Assembly: GCA_030146445.1 (NCBI GenBank)
Contig: JASLBT010000146.1
Location: 1 to 6,016 of the forward strand
Length of the DNA stretch: 6,016 nucleotides
Source of the DNA: Segetibacter sp.
Lineage (GTDB): Bacteria; Bacteroidota; Bacteroidia; Chitinophagales; Chitinophagaceae
Direction of reading: 5' to 3'
Shown here: piece by piece, positions 1-6,016 of the stretch
Position numbering within the stretch: position 1 is the first letter of the stretch
How the letters are laid out: every line of letters begins with the position of its first letter
Made by a program: the position numbers and the translations under genes
Notes under the pieces: model-generated
What the model was told of the DNA's origin: nothing
Databases searched by the model: none
What the model saw: the letters and a program-made list of their open reading frames with translations, nothing else

Positions 1-938
1 TTGCGCCTACGCACTTGGGGGAAGATGTTTCCACGTTTATCGCTAATCAGCCACTTGTAAAAGGCAATATGAGCCCTAAGTACAGCCCGGCAAAAGCCCG
101 GTTTTCCCGACACCAACGCCTGTGCAGCCGATATCATATCCAATACCATTCTTAAAGGCAGTTTCCACCACAACATCGTAAGCGGCCAATTTTTCGTGAC
201 CATCACCAAATTGTTCCGGAAATTTAAAAAGACCTTTCTTTCACTTTGCGGCAAGGTACCTCCGCCGACGTGGTACACTACCGATCGTGGGCAACTTTTG
301 ATCCCGTAACCGGCAAGTTGCATCCGCCAGCAAAGGTCTATCTCCTCCTGGTGCGCAAAAAAGTACGGATCGAGTCCTTTCAACTCGTGGTATACCCTTG
401 CCCTAACAAACATGGCTGCACCGCTCGCCCAAAAAATGTTTGCAGGAGTATCGTATTGTCCGCTATCGGTCTCGCAAACATCAAAAACCCGCCCCATGCT
501 AAACGGGTACCCCAACAGATCCAGCCACCCTCCTGCTGCGCCGGCATATTCAAACAGGTGCCGGTTATTATATGCCAACAATTTCGGCTGACATGCGCCA
601 AGTTTTTCATCAGCCTCAAACATGCTGATCACCGGCTTAATCCAGCCCGGGGTAACTTCAACGTCTGAATTCAGCAACACATAGTAGTCTGCGTCTACCC
701 TCGAGAGGGCCTGGTTATATCCTTCGGCAAAACCAAAATTCCGATTGTTGGTAACTACCTGGATTCCCGGGTAGTGGTGGGTTACCCAATCAACTGAGTC
801 GTCGGTAGAAGCATTATCGGCAACAACCACCTTTTTGTTTGGGTAATCCGAGGCAATTACGAACGGGAGAAACTGCTCAAGGTAGTGCCTCGTATTATAA
901 TTCAGGATAACAATGGCTACTGAGGGGTATGTTTGCAC
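1..938 (-). CDS. Glycosyltransferase family 2 protein (rhamnosyltransferase-like), 3' end outside window
   Basis: This gene encodes a cytoplasmic-face GT-A glycosyltransferase that probably moves a sugar from a nucleotide-sugar donor onto a surface polysaccharide or other glycan; donor and acceptor cannot be told. I translated the minus strand from GTG at 938 and found 312 codons open to the window edge. The Rossmann-like start VAIVILNYNTR is at residues 7-17, the nucleotide-binding VVADNAS at 38-44, NFGFAEGYN at 67-75, and the DXD-equivalent LLNSDVEV at 88-95, with D92 as likely metal ligand. FWASGAAMFVR lies at 169-179 and the acceptor-side EEIDLCWR at 198-205, with D201 as catalytic-base candidate. 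NFRNN at 239-243 and a hydrophobic Trp-rich stretch near 251-275 are typical of COG1216-type enzymes. Family members are often about 300-350 aa, so little is missing. There is no ATG near the start; GTG 938 is chosen because it lies six codons before the first strand. The frame stays open upstream into the kinase gene, so the start is likely but unproven. Confidence 0.93.
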   Translation of the reverse strand, partial: MQTYPSVAIVILNYNTRHYLEQFLPFVIASDYPNKKVVVADNASTDDSVDWVTHHYPGIQVVTNNRNFGFAEGYNQALSRVDADYYVLLNSDVEVTPGWIKPVISMFEADEKLGACQPKLLAYNNRHLFEYAGAAGGWLDLLGYPFSMGRVFDVCETDSGQYDTPANIFWASGAAMFVRARVYHELKGLDPYFFAHQEEIDLCWRMQLAGYGIKSCPRSVVYHVGGGTLPQSERKVFLNFRNNLVMVTKNWPLTMLWWKLPLRMVLDMISAAQALVSGKPGFCRAVLRAHIAFYKWLISDKRGNIFPQVRRR

Positions 939-986
939 GCTCTTATAAAACGGTAAAATAACAGAAAGCTTTTCTATTTTAGATAT

Positions 987-2141
987 ATGATCCAACAATG
1001 GTTTAACCTGCGCATGCTTTTGACTCTCATAGCAATATTGATCGTTAGCGGAACAATCTTTTACTCAGACTACCTCAGCAAAAAAATCGGCAAAGAAGAA
1101 ACACAAAAGATCGAAGCCTGGGTGGAAGCACAGAAAACGATCATGAATGCCACCGACCAGACCGACATCACCCTGGCAACACGAATAGCCACTGAAAATG
1201 ACGACATACCTATCATCGAGACAAACGAAAAGGATAGTATCACAAATAGTTACGTCAACATCGACTCATCGCTTGTAAACGCCGACAAAAACTACCTGTC
1301 GCGAAAACTCCAGGAGTTCAAAAAGAAACACCAGCCTATTGAATTGGTCATCAGTGATCGGCCATACATGGCGAATCGCTATTACTATGGCGAGAGCCAG
1401 TTACAAAAAGAGGTTCGTTACTACCCCATCATTCAGCTGATCGTCGTTGGTCTCTTTATTACCATCACGGTTATTGCGCAGCGGACGAGTTACCAGAATA
1501 CCCAAAACCAGGTTTGGGCAGGACTGGCAAAAGAAACTGCCCACCAGCTCGGCACACCCGTGACCAGTCTTGAGGGCTGGGTGGAAGTGCTTCGCGATGT
1601 ACCCGGCGCCGAAAAGATGGTGGTAGAGATTGAAAAAGATGTTGACCGGCTAAAGTTGATCAGTGACAGGTTTGGCAAAATCGGAAGTACGCCGAAGCTG
1701 GAGGAAAAAAATCTTGTTGAGCAGGTAAGCAAGATGATCGATTATATAAAGAAGCGGGCAAGCGGGAAAGTTCAAATCCGCTTGAACACGCAGGACGAAA
1801 CAAATATCCCTGCAATGATATCACCGCCATTGTTTGATTGGGTTATAGAAAACCTTTTAAAAAATGCACTGGACGCCATGGAGGGTAAAGGCAAAATTGA
1901 CGTGCACATACAGGATGAAGCCTCGGCCGTAGTGATCGACGTAAAAGACAATGGCAAAGGAATCAGCAAGGCCCATATCAGCAAAGTTTTCAATCCGGGG
2001 TTTACGACAAAAAAGCGCGGCTGGGGACTTGGCTTAACACTCACCAAACGTATCGTGGAGCAATACCACCGGGGGCAAATTTTTGTAAAAAGCTCAGAAC
2101 CGGGCAAGGGGACGACGTTCAGAATTGTGCTAAAGAAATAA
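987..2141 (+). CDS. Membrane sensor histidine kinase (HisKA-like plus HATPase_c)
   Basis: This is a complete 384-aa two-component sensor that would autophosphorylate a histidine using ATP and pass the phosphate to a response regulator; its signal is unknown. Residues 10-27 form one membrane helix, 28-145 a presumed periplasmic sensor region, and 147-164 a second helix, so the catalytic part is cytoplasmic. The dimerisation/phosphoacceptor segment reads AKETAHQLGTPVTSLEGW (181-198), with H186 as acceptor. The ATPase domain shows the N box ENLLKNALDA (288-297), G1 box DNGKG (321-325), F box FNPGFTTKK (335-343) and G2 box GWGLGL (345-350), so all nucleotide-binding elements look intact. I see no HAMP or PAS domain. 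No response regulator is adjacent, so the partner lies elsewhere. ATG 987 is preferred because it gives MIQQWFNLRM before the first helix; ATG 1014 would cut into the N-terminus. The gene diverges from the glycosyltransferase across 48 bp. I found no terminator of its own before the tRNA 40 bp downstream. The kinase assignment is firm; the physiological role is not. Confidence 0.95.
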   Translation: MIQQWFNLRMLLTLIAILIVSGTIFYSDYLSKKIGKEETQKIEAWVEAQKTIMNATDQTDITLATRIATENDDIPIIETNEKDSITNSYVNIDSSLVNADKNYLSRKLQEFKKKHQPIELVISDRPYMANRYYYGESQLQKEVRYYPIIQLIVVGLFITITVIAQRTSYQNTQNQVWAGLAKETAHQLGTPVTSLEGWVEVLRDVPGAEKMVVEIEKDVDRLKLISDRFGKIGSTPKLEEKNLVEQVSKMIDYIKKRASGKVQIRLNTQDETNIPAMISPPLFDWVIENLLKNALDAMEGKGKIDVHIQDEASAVVIDVKDNGKGISKAHISKVFNPGFTTKKRGWGLGLTLTKRIVEQYHRGQIFVKSSEPGKGTTFRIVLKK

Positions 2142-2143
2142 TT

Positions 2144-2170
2144 TTTGAAATGCTTGAATCCCTAAATTTG
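2144..2170 (+). promoter_or_regulatory. Bacteroidota-type promoter candidate for tRNA-Leu
   Basis: TAAATTTG at 2163-2170 matches the Bacteroidota -7 consensus TAnnTTTG perfectly. A TTTG at 2144-2147 could be the -33 element, but the 15-nt spacer is shorter than the usual 19-21 nt. Transcription would begin near 2177, about five bases before the mature tRNA, leaving almost no 5' leader. The -33 element sits immediately after the kinase stop codon (2139-2141). The -7 box is convincing; the -33 box is weak. Confidence 0.5.
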
Positions 2171-2181
2171 CAGCACTTCAG

Positions 2182-2265
2182 GCGGAGGTGGCGAAATTGG
2201 TAGACGCACTACTTTGAGGTGGTAGCGGGGTAACAGCCGTGGGAGTTCGAATCTCCTCTTCCGCA
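2182..2265 (+). tRNA. tRNA-Leu (anticodon GAG)
   Basis: This is an 84-nt type II tRNA that decodes the leucine codons CUC and CUU. The acceptor stem is GCGGAGG (2182-2188) with CTTCCGC (2258-2264), containing one G-U pair. The anticodon stem CTACT (2209-2213) pairs with GGTAG (2221-2225), and the loop TTGAGGT places GAG at 2216-2218. A long variable arm (2226-2240) contains a CGG/CCG pair, as expected for leucine tRNAs. The T arm is GGGAG-TTCGAAT-CTCCT (2241-2257), with a terminal G-U pair. The discriminator base is A2265, the base expected for tRNA-Leu. The next bases are CAA, so the 3' CCA is not encoded and must be added after transcription. No direct repeat of the 3' end, as an integration site would leave, is visible in this window. 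Confidence 0.97.
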
Positions 2266-2266
2266 C

Positions 2267-2300
2267 AAACCTTTCTCAAACAGGGAAAGGTTTTTCTTTT
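2267..2300 (+). terminator. Intrinsic (Rho-independent) terminator after tRNA-Leu
   Basis: AAACCTTTC (2267-2275) pairs perfectly with GAAAGGTTT (2285-2293), giving a 9-bp stem around a 9-nt loop. The run TTTTTCTTTT (2291-2300) follows directly. The stem begins two bases after the mature tRNA end. It should end the tRNA transcript and also any read-through from the kinase gene, isolating both from the downstream enzyme gene. Confidence 0.9.
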
Positions 2301-2611
2301 GCAGTCACATGGACTCCTTTTAAAAGCCAGATAACTGCAGCTGACCTCGCGCTATCAACCCTGGGTACGCCAATAATAATCGATGGCAACCGTAATAACG
2401 ATAAAGGCATCGGCCATACAAGACCCGACAGCCGGTGCCAATTTGAACCCATTGAAAACGCCCGGAGTAGTAGAAGACGTGTAATTAAGTATTTTTGCCA
2501 GATAGAAATACTTCGAAGGCATACGTAATCTGATTGTTAGTTTAGTGCAAAATCACAGGCATAAGCGGGAATACGTGAGCAACACGGAAAGCTGTACCCA
2601 AAGCTTAGAAA
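2301..2611. other. Intergenic region of 311 bp with no convincing gene
   Basis: I see no recognisable protein, RNA or repeat here. One ATG-initiated minus-strand frame of 55 codons runs from 2522 to 2355 (start MPSKYFYLAK, end DYYWRTQG), with a moderately hydrophobic stretch toward its C-terminus. A plus-strand frame beginning at ATG 2383 gives about 33 codons. Neither resembles a family I know, and both could be chance. TATTTTTG at 2490-2497 matches the Bacteroidota -7 box fully but has no -33 element at proper distance; a weaker TAGTTTAG is at 2538-2545. Either could drive the enzyme gene at 2612, with a leader of roughly 60-110 nt. An in-frame TAG at 2606-2608 closes the frame upstream of that gene. 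Confidence 0.5.
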
Positions 2612-3655
2612 ATGACTTATCATCTTGAACAGGCCCCAGGGAGAACTACAATGGTAAATGGCAAGGAATACCTTTTCTTTTCAGGTTATTCGTACCTCGG
2701 AATTGGCCACCATCCCGGCTACGTTTCGCTTGTAGAGGACGGCATGCGTAAGTATGGCTTACTACATCCATCATCCCGGCTCTCGAATACCCGCCTTGAT
2801 TTGTACGACGCCCTCGAGGGACAGTTGTCGTGGCTTACCGGCAGTGAAGAAACAGTCACGTTTTCTTCAGGCTTTCTTGCTGGCAAAGCGATCGTTGAAC
2901 TTCTCGCAAAAGATACTAAAAACTGCTTTGTTGCACCCGACACACATCCCGCTATACAGAACGGCAGTCCGCCGCTTAAAAAACATTGGAAAAAGGAATT
3001 GGTGCAGGCAATCAATGAGTCCGACGACAAGTACTTCCTGCTTCTCGCCGATTCGGTGAACCCGCTTAGGGCAAGCGTTCTCGACTTCTCTTTTCTCAGC
3101 AGTATCAACCCTGAAAAGCGGATGACCTGTATTATCGACGACTCGCATGGTATTGGTTGTCTCGGCCCTGGAGGCGAAGGCATTTCGCACAGCTTACCGC
3201 GGCTGCCAAATGTTGAATTTGTGTTAAGCTACTCACTTTCGAAAGCCCTGCACATTAATGGCGGCGCGGTAAGCTGTAGTCACGCTACAGCAGCCTTGTT
3301 AAGGCAGTCACCATACTTTACGAGTTCTACCCCCATTGCACCCCCTGCCGTATATGCGTACCTGAAAGGGCAACACATATACTTCGAACAATTGCGCAAG
3401 CTAAAGGACAACATCGAATTGTTTAGCACTTTACTCAGGGAAGTTCCGGGCATTATCAACCACCCCGCGCTTCCAATCTTCTTATTAAAGAAAAGCCTGC
3501 CACAACCAGCACTCGACTCACACCGGCTGTTGATTTCCTCTTTTTCTTACCCAGATCCGTCCGGCACTCCGATCAACCGGCTTGTGGTTAATGCACTGCA
3601 TACCGAATCAGACCTTCGACGTGCCGCCTGGATACTGCAGGAACTATTGCGATAA
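2612..3655 (+). CDS. PLP-dependent alpha-oxoamine synthase-like enzyme (BioF/KBL family, aminotransferase class I/II fold)
   Basis: This 347-aa fold-type I PLP enzyme belongs to the family that condenses an amino acid with an acyl-CoA and releases CO2, as in 8-amino-7-oxononanoate synthase or 2-amino-3-ketobutyrate CoA ligase. Its actual substrates are unknown. FFSGYSYLGIGHHP (22-35) corresponds to the NDYLGL region. SSRLSNTRLDLYDALE (54-69) matches the substrate-loop SRLxxGNTxxHxxLE region. SGFLAG (86-91) is the PLP-phosphate loop, H112 the probable ring-stacking histidine, D176 and H179 in DDSHGIG the cofactor contacts, and K211 in SLSKAL the Schiff-base lysine. The C-terminal RLVVNALHTESDL (323-335) is also typical. 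It is shorter than classical BioF (about 385 aa), chiefly at the N-terminus, and has DSVNPLRA (147-154) where BioF has SVFSMDGDxAP. No biotin genes are nearby, so I do not call it bioF. ATG 2612 is chosen because a stop lies one codon upstream (2606-2608); ATG 2651 would remove conserved N-terminal residues. The gene appears to be transcribed alone. Confidence 0.88.
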   Translation: MTYHLEQAPGRTTMVNGKEYLFFSGYSYLGIGHHPGYVSLVEDGMRKYGLLHPSSRLSNTRLDLYDALEGQLSWLTGSEETVTFSSGFLAGKAIVELLAKDTKNCFVAPDTHPAIQNGSPPLKKHWKKELVQAINESDDKYFLLLADSVNPLRASVLDFSFLSSINPEKRMTCIIDDSHGIGCLGPGGEGISHSLPRLPNVEFVLSYSLSKALHINGGAVSCSHATAALLRQSPYFTSSTPIAPPAVYAYLKGQHIYFEQLRKLKDNIELFSTLLREVPGIINHPALPIFLLKKSLPQPALDSHRLLISSFSYPDPSGTPINRLVVNALHTESDLRRAAWILQELLR

Positions 3656-3856
3656 GGGTCAACGAACTTCAGCCAATATCCTACGCATAAAACTTCCGGT
3701 TGCTGCGACCGCAAGCCGATCTTTACCTGTGAATGGCATTGAAGCCGATAAAACCGGCTATATTACATACTCACAAGCCGGCTGACAGACTGCCGGCAGG
3801 TGGTTGGAGGCAATTCACGTACATAATGTTATTGTTTTCACGTTTTTGGTTTGGAA
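3656..3856. other. Intergenic region, no gene seen, with repeated AAGCCG motifs
   Basis: Together with the promoter that follows, this forms a gap of about 256 bp between the PLP enzyme and the TamB-like gene. It holds AAGCCGAT at 3713-3720 and again at 3742-3749, a related AAGCCGGC at 3775-3782, and a small hairpin CGGTTG-CTG-CGACCG at 3697-3711. None of the hairpins is followed by a T tract, so I do not call a terminator for the upstream gene. The short plus-strand frames here match no protein I recognise. Confidence 0.5.
3743..3799. repeat. Cluster of short GC-rich inverted repeats
   Basis: Two perfect palindromes stand close together: AGCCGGCT (3776-3783) and CTGCCGGCAG (3790-3799). Their shared GCCGGC cores (3777-3782 and 3792-3797) can also pair with each other around a 9-nt loop. 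Just upstream, AGCCG (3743-3747) can pair with CGGCT (3755-3759), or CCGGCT (3754-3759) with AGCCGG (3776-3781). The region can therefore take several competing hairpins. It might limit read-through, protect mRNA ends or bind a regulator, but the sequence alone does not decide. Confidence 0.5.
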
Positions 3857-3888
3857 TTTGTGCTCCGCACGCCGTTTCGTTATTTTTA
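3857..3888 (+). promoter_or_regulatory. Bacteroidota-type promoter candidate for the TamB-like gene
   Basis: TTTG at 3857-3860 and TATTTTTA at 3881-3888 are separated by 20 nt, the spacing expected for TTTG / TAnnTTTG promoters; only the last base of the -7 box deviates. Transcription would start near 3893-3896, giving a leader of less than 20 nt before the CTG at 3912. This placement argues against the in-frame TTG at 3858, which would lie inside the -33 box. Confidence 0.45.
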
Positions 3889-3911
3889 CAAAAATTCAAA
3901 TCACTACTCAC

Positions 3912-6016
3912 CTGAAGAAATTTCTTAAGATAACGGCCCGGATTATCCTGAGTATTCTTGGACTCTTATTACTGGTTTGGATCCTTGTCCAAACTGAGGT
4001 GGTACAAAACTGGATCGTTGGCAAAGTCACCCGGAAACTTTCAAAGGAACTGGAAACGCAGGTAAGTATAAAGCATGTAAGTTTTGCTTTTTTCAATCGT
4101 ATGAACCTGGAGGGCACCCTGGTGAAGGATCAGCAGCGTGACACCCTGTTGTATGCCGATCAACTTAAGGTGAGAATAACCGACTGGTTCTTTTTACAGG
4201 ATACGGTTGTTTTGAAGTTTGCCGGTCTGCAGGATGCACAGATACACCTCAGCCGCAAAGATTCTACCTGGAACTACGATTTCCTCGTCGATTATTTCTC
4301 CTCTTCTTCCCCGCGAAAGAAAAAGAAAAAAGGTCGCGCTTTAAAATTCGATCTGAAGGTTCTCGACTTTAAGAATGTATCAGTTGTGCAGGATGACCGC
4401 TGGATCGGCCAGAAAATGGAGGTAAAACTTGGTAGCCTGCAGCTGGATGCGGAGAATTTCAACATGGAAAAAAGTTCTATTGCCATCAATGAACTCGACC
4501 TCGATAAGCCTTTTATTTCGATCCTGAATTTTGATGGGCTTCGCCCCGACAGCCTTAAACGTAAACCTGCGGCTGCTAAAGCTGAATACTATTTCAATCC
4601 GGGGGATCTCCGACTTACCATTGGTAAACTTAAGATCAGGAACGGTAGCTTTTATAACGAACAAAGAACAGACAGGGCCGCCTACGAGCACTTCGACGCT
4701 CTCCACCTCCGGTTCGAAAAGTTAAACGGAAGCTTTAGTAACGTAAGCTTTATAAAGGACACCATCCGCGCGCGCGTGGAGCTTTCGGGCAGAGAACGCA
4801 GCGGATTCGACGTTAGAAAGCTTAAAGCACAATTCAGGCTGACACCGGAGATCATGGAGTTTGCAAACCTGGACCTGATAACCCCGAAAAGCCATTTACA
4901 AAATTACTTTGCTATGAGCTTCTCCAATTTCAACACCGATTTTGGAGACTTCATGAACAAGGTAACGATGCATGCACGCTTTTCGAGAACCGAGATCGAT
5001 AGCGACGACCTTGCTTTTTTTGCGCCGGCCGCAAAGGCCTGGAATAAAAGAATAAGCGTTTCGGGCATTGGTACCGGCACAGTGGCAAACCTAAGTGTTC
5101 AAAAGCTTCTTGTAAATGCCGGAAGTAATACAACGTTAAGCGGTAACGTTAAGATCGTTGGTTTGCCCGACATTAATACCAGCCGCATCAGCTTTACCGG
5201 CGGTAGCCTGCGGACAACATATAACGACGTTGTACTCTTTGTACCAGAGGTTGCCAAAGTTACATCGCCTTCTCTGCCCAGTCTCGGTACGGTACAGTTC
5301 AGGGGTGAGTTTAACGGGACTATCTCGAAGTTCACCACTGCCGGTACGTTCAGCACATCGCTTGGCGGCGTTACTACGAACCTCAGGATGGAACTGCCCG
5401 ACAGAGGCTCCCCTGTTTACAACGGAAGGCTGGTTACAAAACAGTTTAACCTGGGCAAATTCCTGCAGTCACCCGACCTCGGTCGCGTATCCTTTGATGG
5501 CACGGTCAGCGGAACGGGATTAAACATAAACACACTGCGCACAAACCTAACCGGGAATATACAGCAGCTCGAATTTAATAATTACAATTACAAGAATATT
5601 GCTGTTGAGGGTGTATTTCAACGCAAACAATTTGACGGCACACTGAAGGTTGACGACGAGAACCTCGACATCACGACAACAGTAAAAATAGACCTGCGCA
5701 ACAGCCAGCCCCTGTTTAACGTGCTTCGCGACCTCGATAAAACCAACCTCCAAAACCACCATTTTACAAACGAACCATTTGAGCTTAGCGGACATTTCGA
5801 CCTTGACTTTACCGGCCGGAACATTGACCAGTTTCTTGGTTCGGTTAAAATCTTTAATGCCACCTTTCTTCACGACAGTACCCGGTTGAACCTGGACTCG
5901 TTAAGCTTACAATCCCGCCTTGAGGGTAGCCAGCGAATGCTTTCATTAAACAGCAACGAGTTCGACGCCAGCGTACAAGGGGAGTACAGTATTCTTGACC
6001 TGCCAAATAGCTTCCA
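3912..6016 (+). CDS. TamB/AsmA-like translocation and assembly module protein, N-terminal part, 3' end outside window
   Basis: This is the first 701 codons of a large envelope protein that continues past the window. Known TamB-type proteins are anchored in the inner membrane, span the periplasm as a long beta-rich groove, and help outer-membrane protein assembly or lipid transport. Residues 1-9 are basic (MKKFLKITAR-like if initiated with Met), 11-27 form one hydrophobic signal-anchor helix, and VQNWIVGKVTRKLSKEL (31-47) with VSIKHVSF (51-58) resembles the AsmA-type start. After that come repeating amphipathic beta strands with LxLxx-like spacing and many SG or TG turns, without catalytic motifs. 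A basic run of five lysines lies at 136-140 after a serine stretch. The frame is unbroken from 3912 to 6016. The expected N-terminal Met position is CTG at 3912-3914; the nearest in-frame alternatives are TTG 3858, which adds 18 unlikely residues, and ATG 4101, which would delete the membrane anchor. The diagnostic C-terminal TamB domain is not visible, so a general AsmA-like protein remains possible. Confidence 0.85.
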   Translation, partial: MKKFLKITARIILSILGLLLLVWILVQTEVVQNWIVGKVTRKLSKELETQVSIKHVSFAFFNRMNLEGTLVKDQQRDTLLYADQLKVRITDWFFLQDTVVLKFAGLQDAQIHLSRKDSTWNYDFLVDYFSSSSPRKKKKKGRALKFDLKVLDFKNVSVVQDDRWIGQKMEVKLGSLQLDAENFNMEKSSIAINELDLDKPFISILNFDGLRPDSLKRKPAAAKAEYYFNPGDLRLTIGKLKIRNGSFYNEQRTDRAAYEHFDALHLRFEKLNGSFSNVSFIKDTIRARVELSGRERSGFDVRKLKAQFRLTPEIMEFANLDLITPKSHLQNYFAMSFSNFNTDFGDFMNKVTMHARFSRTEIDSDDLAFFAPAAKAWNKRISVSGIGTGTVANLSVQKLLVNAGSNTTLSGNVKIVGLPDINTSRISFTGGSLRTTYNDVVLFVPEVAKVTSPSLPSLGTVQFRGEFNGTISKFTTAGTFSTSLGGVTTNLRMELPDRGSPVYNGRLVTKQFNLGKFLQSPDLGRVSFDGTVSGTGLNINTLRTNLTGNIQQLEFNNYNYKNIAVEGVFQRKQFDGTLKVDDENLDITTTVKIDLRNSQPLFNVLRDLDKTNLQNHHFTNEPFELSGHFDLDFTGRNIDQFLGSVKIFNATFLHDSTRLNLDSLSLQSRLEGSQRMLSLNSNEFDASVQGEYSILDLPNSF

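Noticed and set aside
246..668. Plus-strand open frame of 140 codons and a nested minus-strand frame at 380-619
   Set aside because: Both lie inside the glycosyltransferase gene in other frames; the minus-strand frame from 938 carries the clear GT2 motifs.
975..982. TATTTTAG as a promoter -7 box for the kinase
   Set aside because: It deviates from consensus, lacks a TTTG at 19-21 nt upstream, and would put the transcript start at the start codon itself.
2182..2611. Genomic-island attachment site at the tRNA-Leu 3' end
   Set aside because: No repeat of the tRNA 3' end, integrase or mobile gene is seen in the window.
2719..3190. Minus-strand and alternative plus-strand frames within the PLP enzyme gene
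   Set aside because: They are shadows of the plus-strand frame that carries DDSHG and SLSKAL; their translations are Ser/Arg/Cys-rich with no motifs.
3743..3759. AGCCG-ATAAAAC-CGGCT hairpin as terminator of the PLP enzyme gene
   Set aside because: The stem is only 5 bp and no T tract follows, so it is listed only as part of the palindrome cluster.
4292..5873. Several minus-strand frames of 60-108 codons across the TamB-like gene
   Set aside because: The plus-strand frame is open without interruption through all of this region and has the expected beta-rich pattern; the others are low-complexity shadows.

Overview
This window looks like ordinary chromosomal DNA from a member of the Bacteroidota, probably a Sphingobacteriales- or Chitinophagales-type organism. 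Four things suggest this: (i) the histidine kinase carries the AHQLGTP H-box and GWGLGLTLTKR G2 region that I associate with Bacteroidota kinases; (ii) the last gene starts like the large TamB/AsmA-type proteins of that phylum; (iii) the two promoter candidates fit the Bacteroidota pattern (TTTG, about 20 nt, TAnnTTTG) rather than a sigma-70 pattern; (iv) no start codon has a clear Shine-Dalgarno sequence. The family or genus cannot be fixed from this window alone.

Layout. 1-938 (minus strand): a GT2-family glycosyltransferase with a GTG start, running off the left edge with about 312 codons visible. 939-986: a 48-bp divergent intergenic gap. 987-2141 (plus): a complete membrane sensor histidine kinase with no response regulator beside it. 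2182-2265 (plus): tRNA-Leu with anticodon GAG, with a promoter candidate just upstream and a clear intrinsic terminator at 2267-2300. 2301-2611: a gap with no convincing gene. 2612-3655 (plus): a PLP-dependent enzyme of the alpha-oxoamine synthase (BioF/KBL-like) fold. 3656-3911: a gap with short GC-rich palindromes and a promoter candidate. 3912-6016 (plus): the first 701 codons of a very large TamB/AsmA-like envelope protein, running off the right edge and apparently beginning at a CTG codon.

The genes do not form one evident pathway. Glycosyltransferase, sensor kinase and TamB-like protein all concern the cell envelope, but strand changes, the tRNA with its terminator, and gaps of about 250-310 bp separate them into independent transcription units. 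I see no insertion sequence, CRISPR array, phage gene or toxin-antitoxin pair, and no strong case for an undescribed system. The points most worth a second look are the probable CTG start of the TamB-like gene, the divergence of the BioF-like enzyme from the biotin-pathway consensus, and the unassigned sensor kinase.
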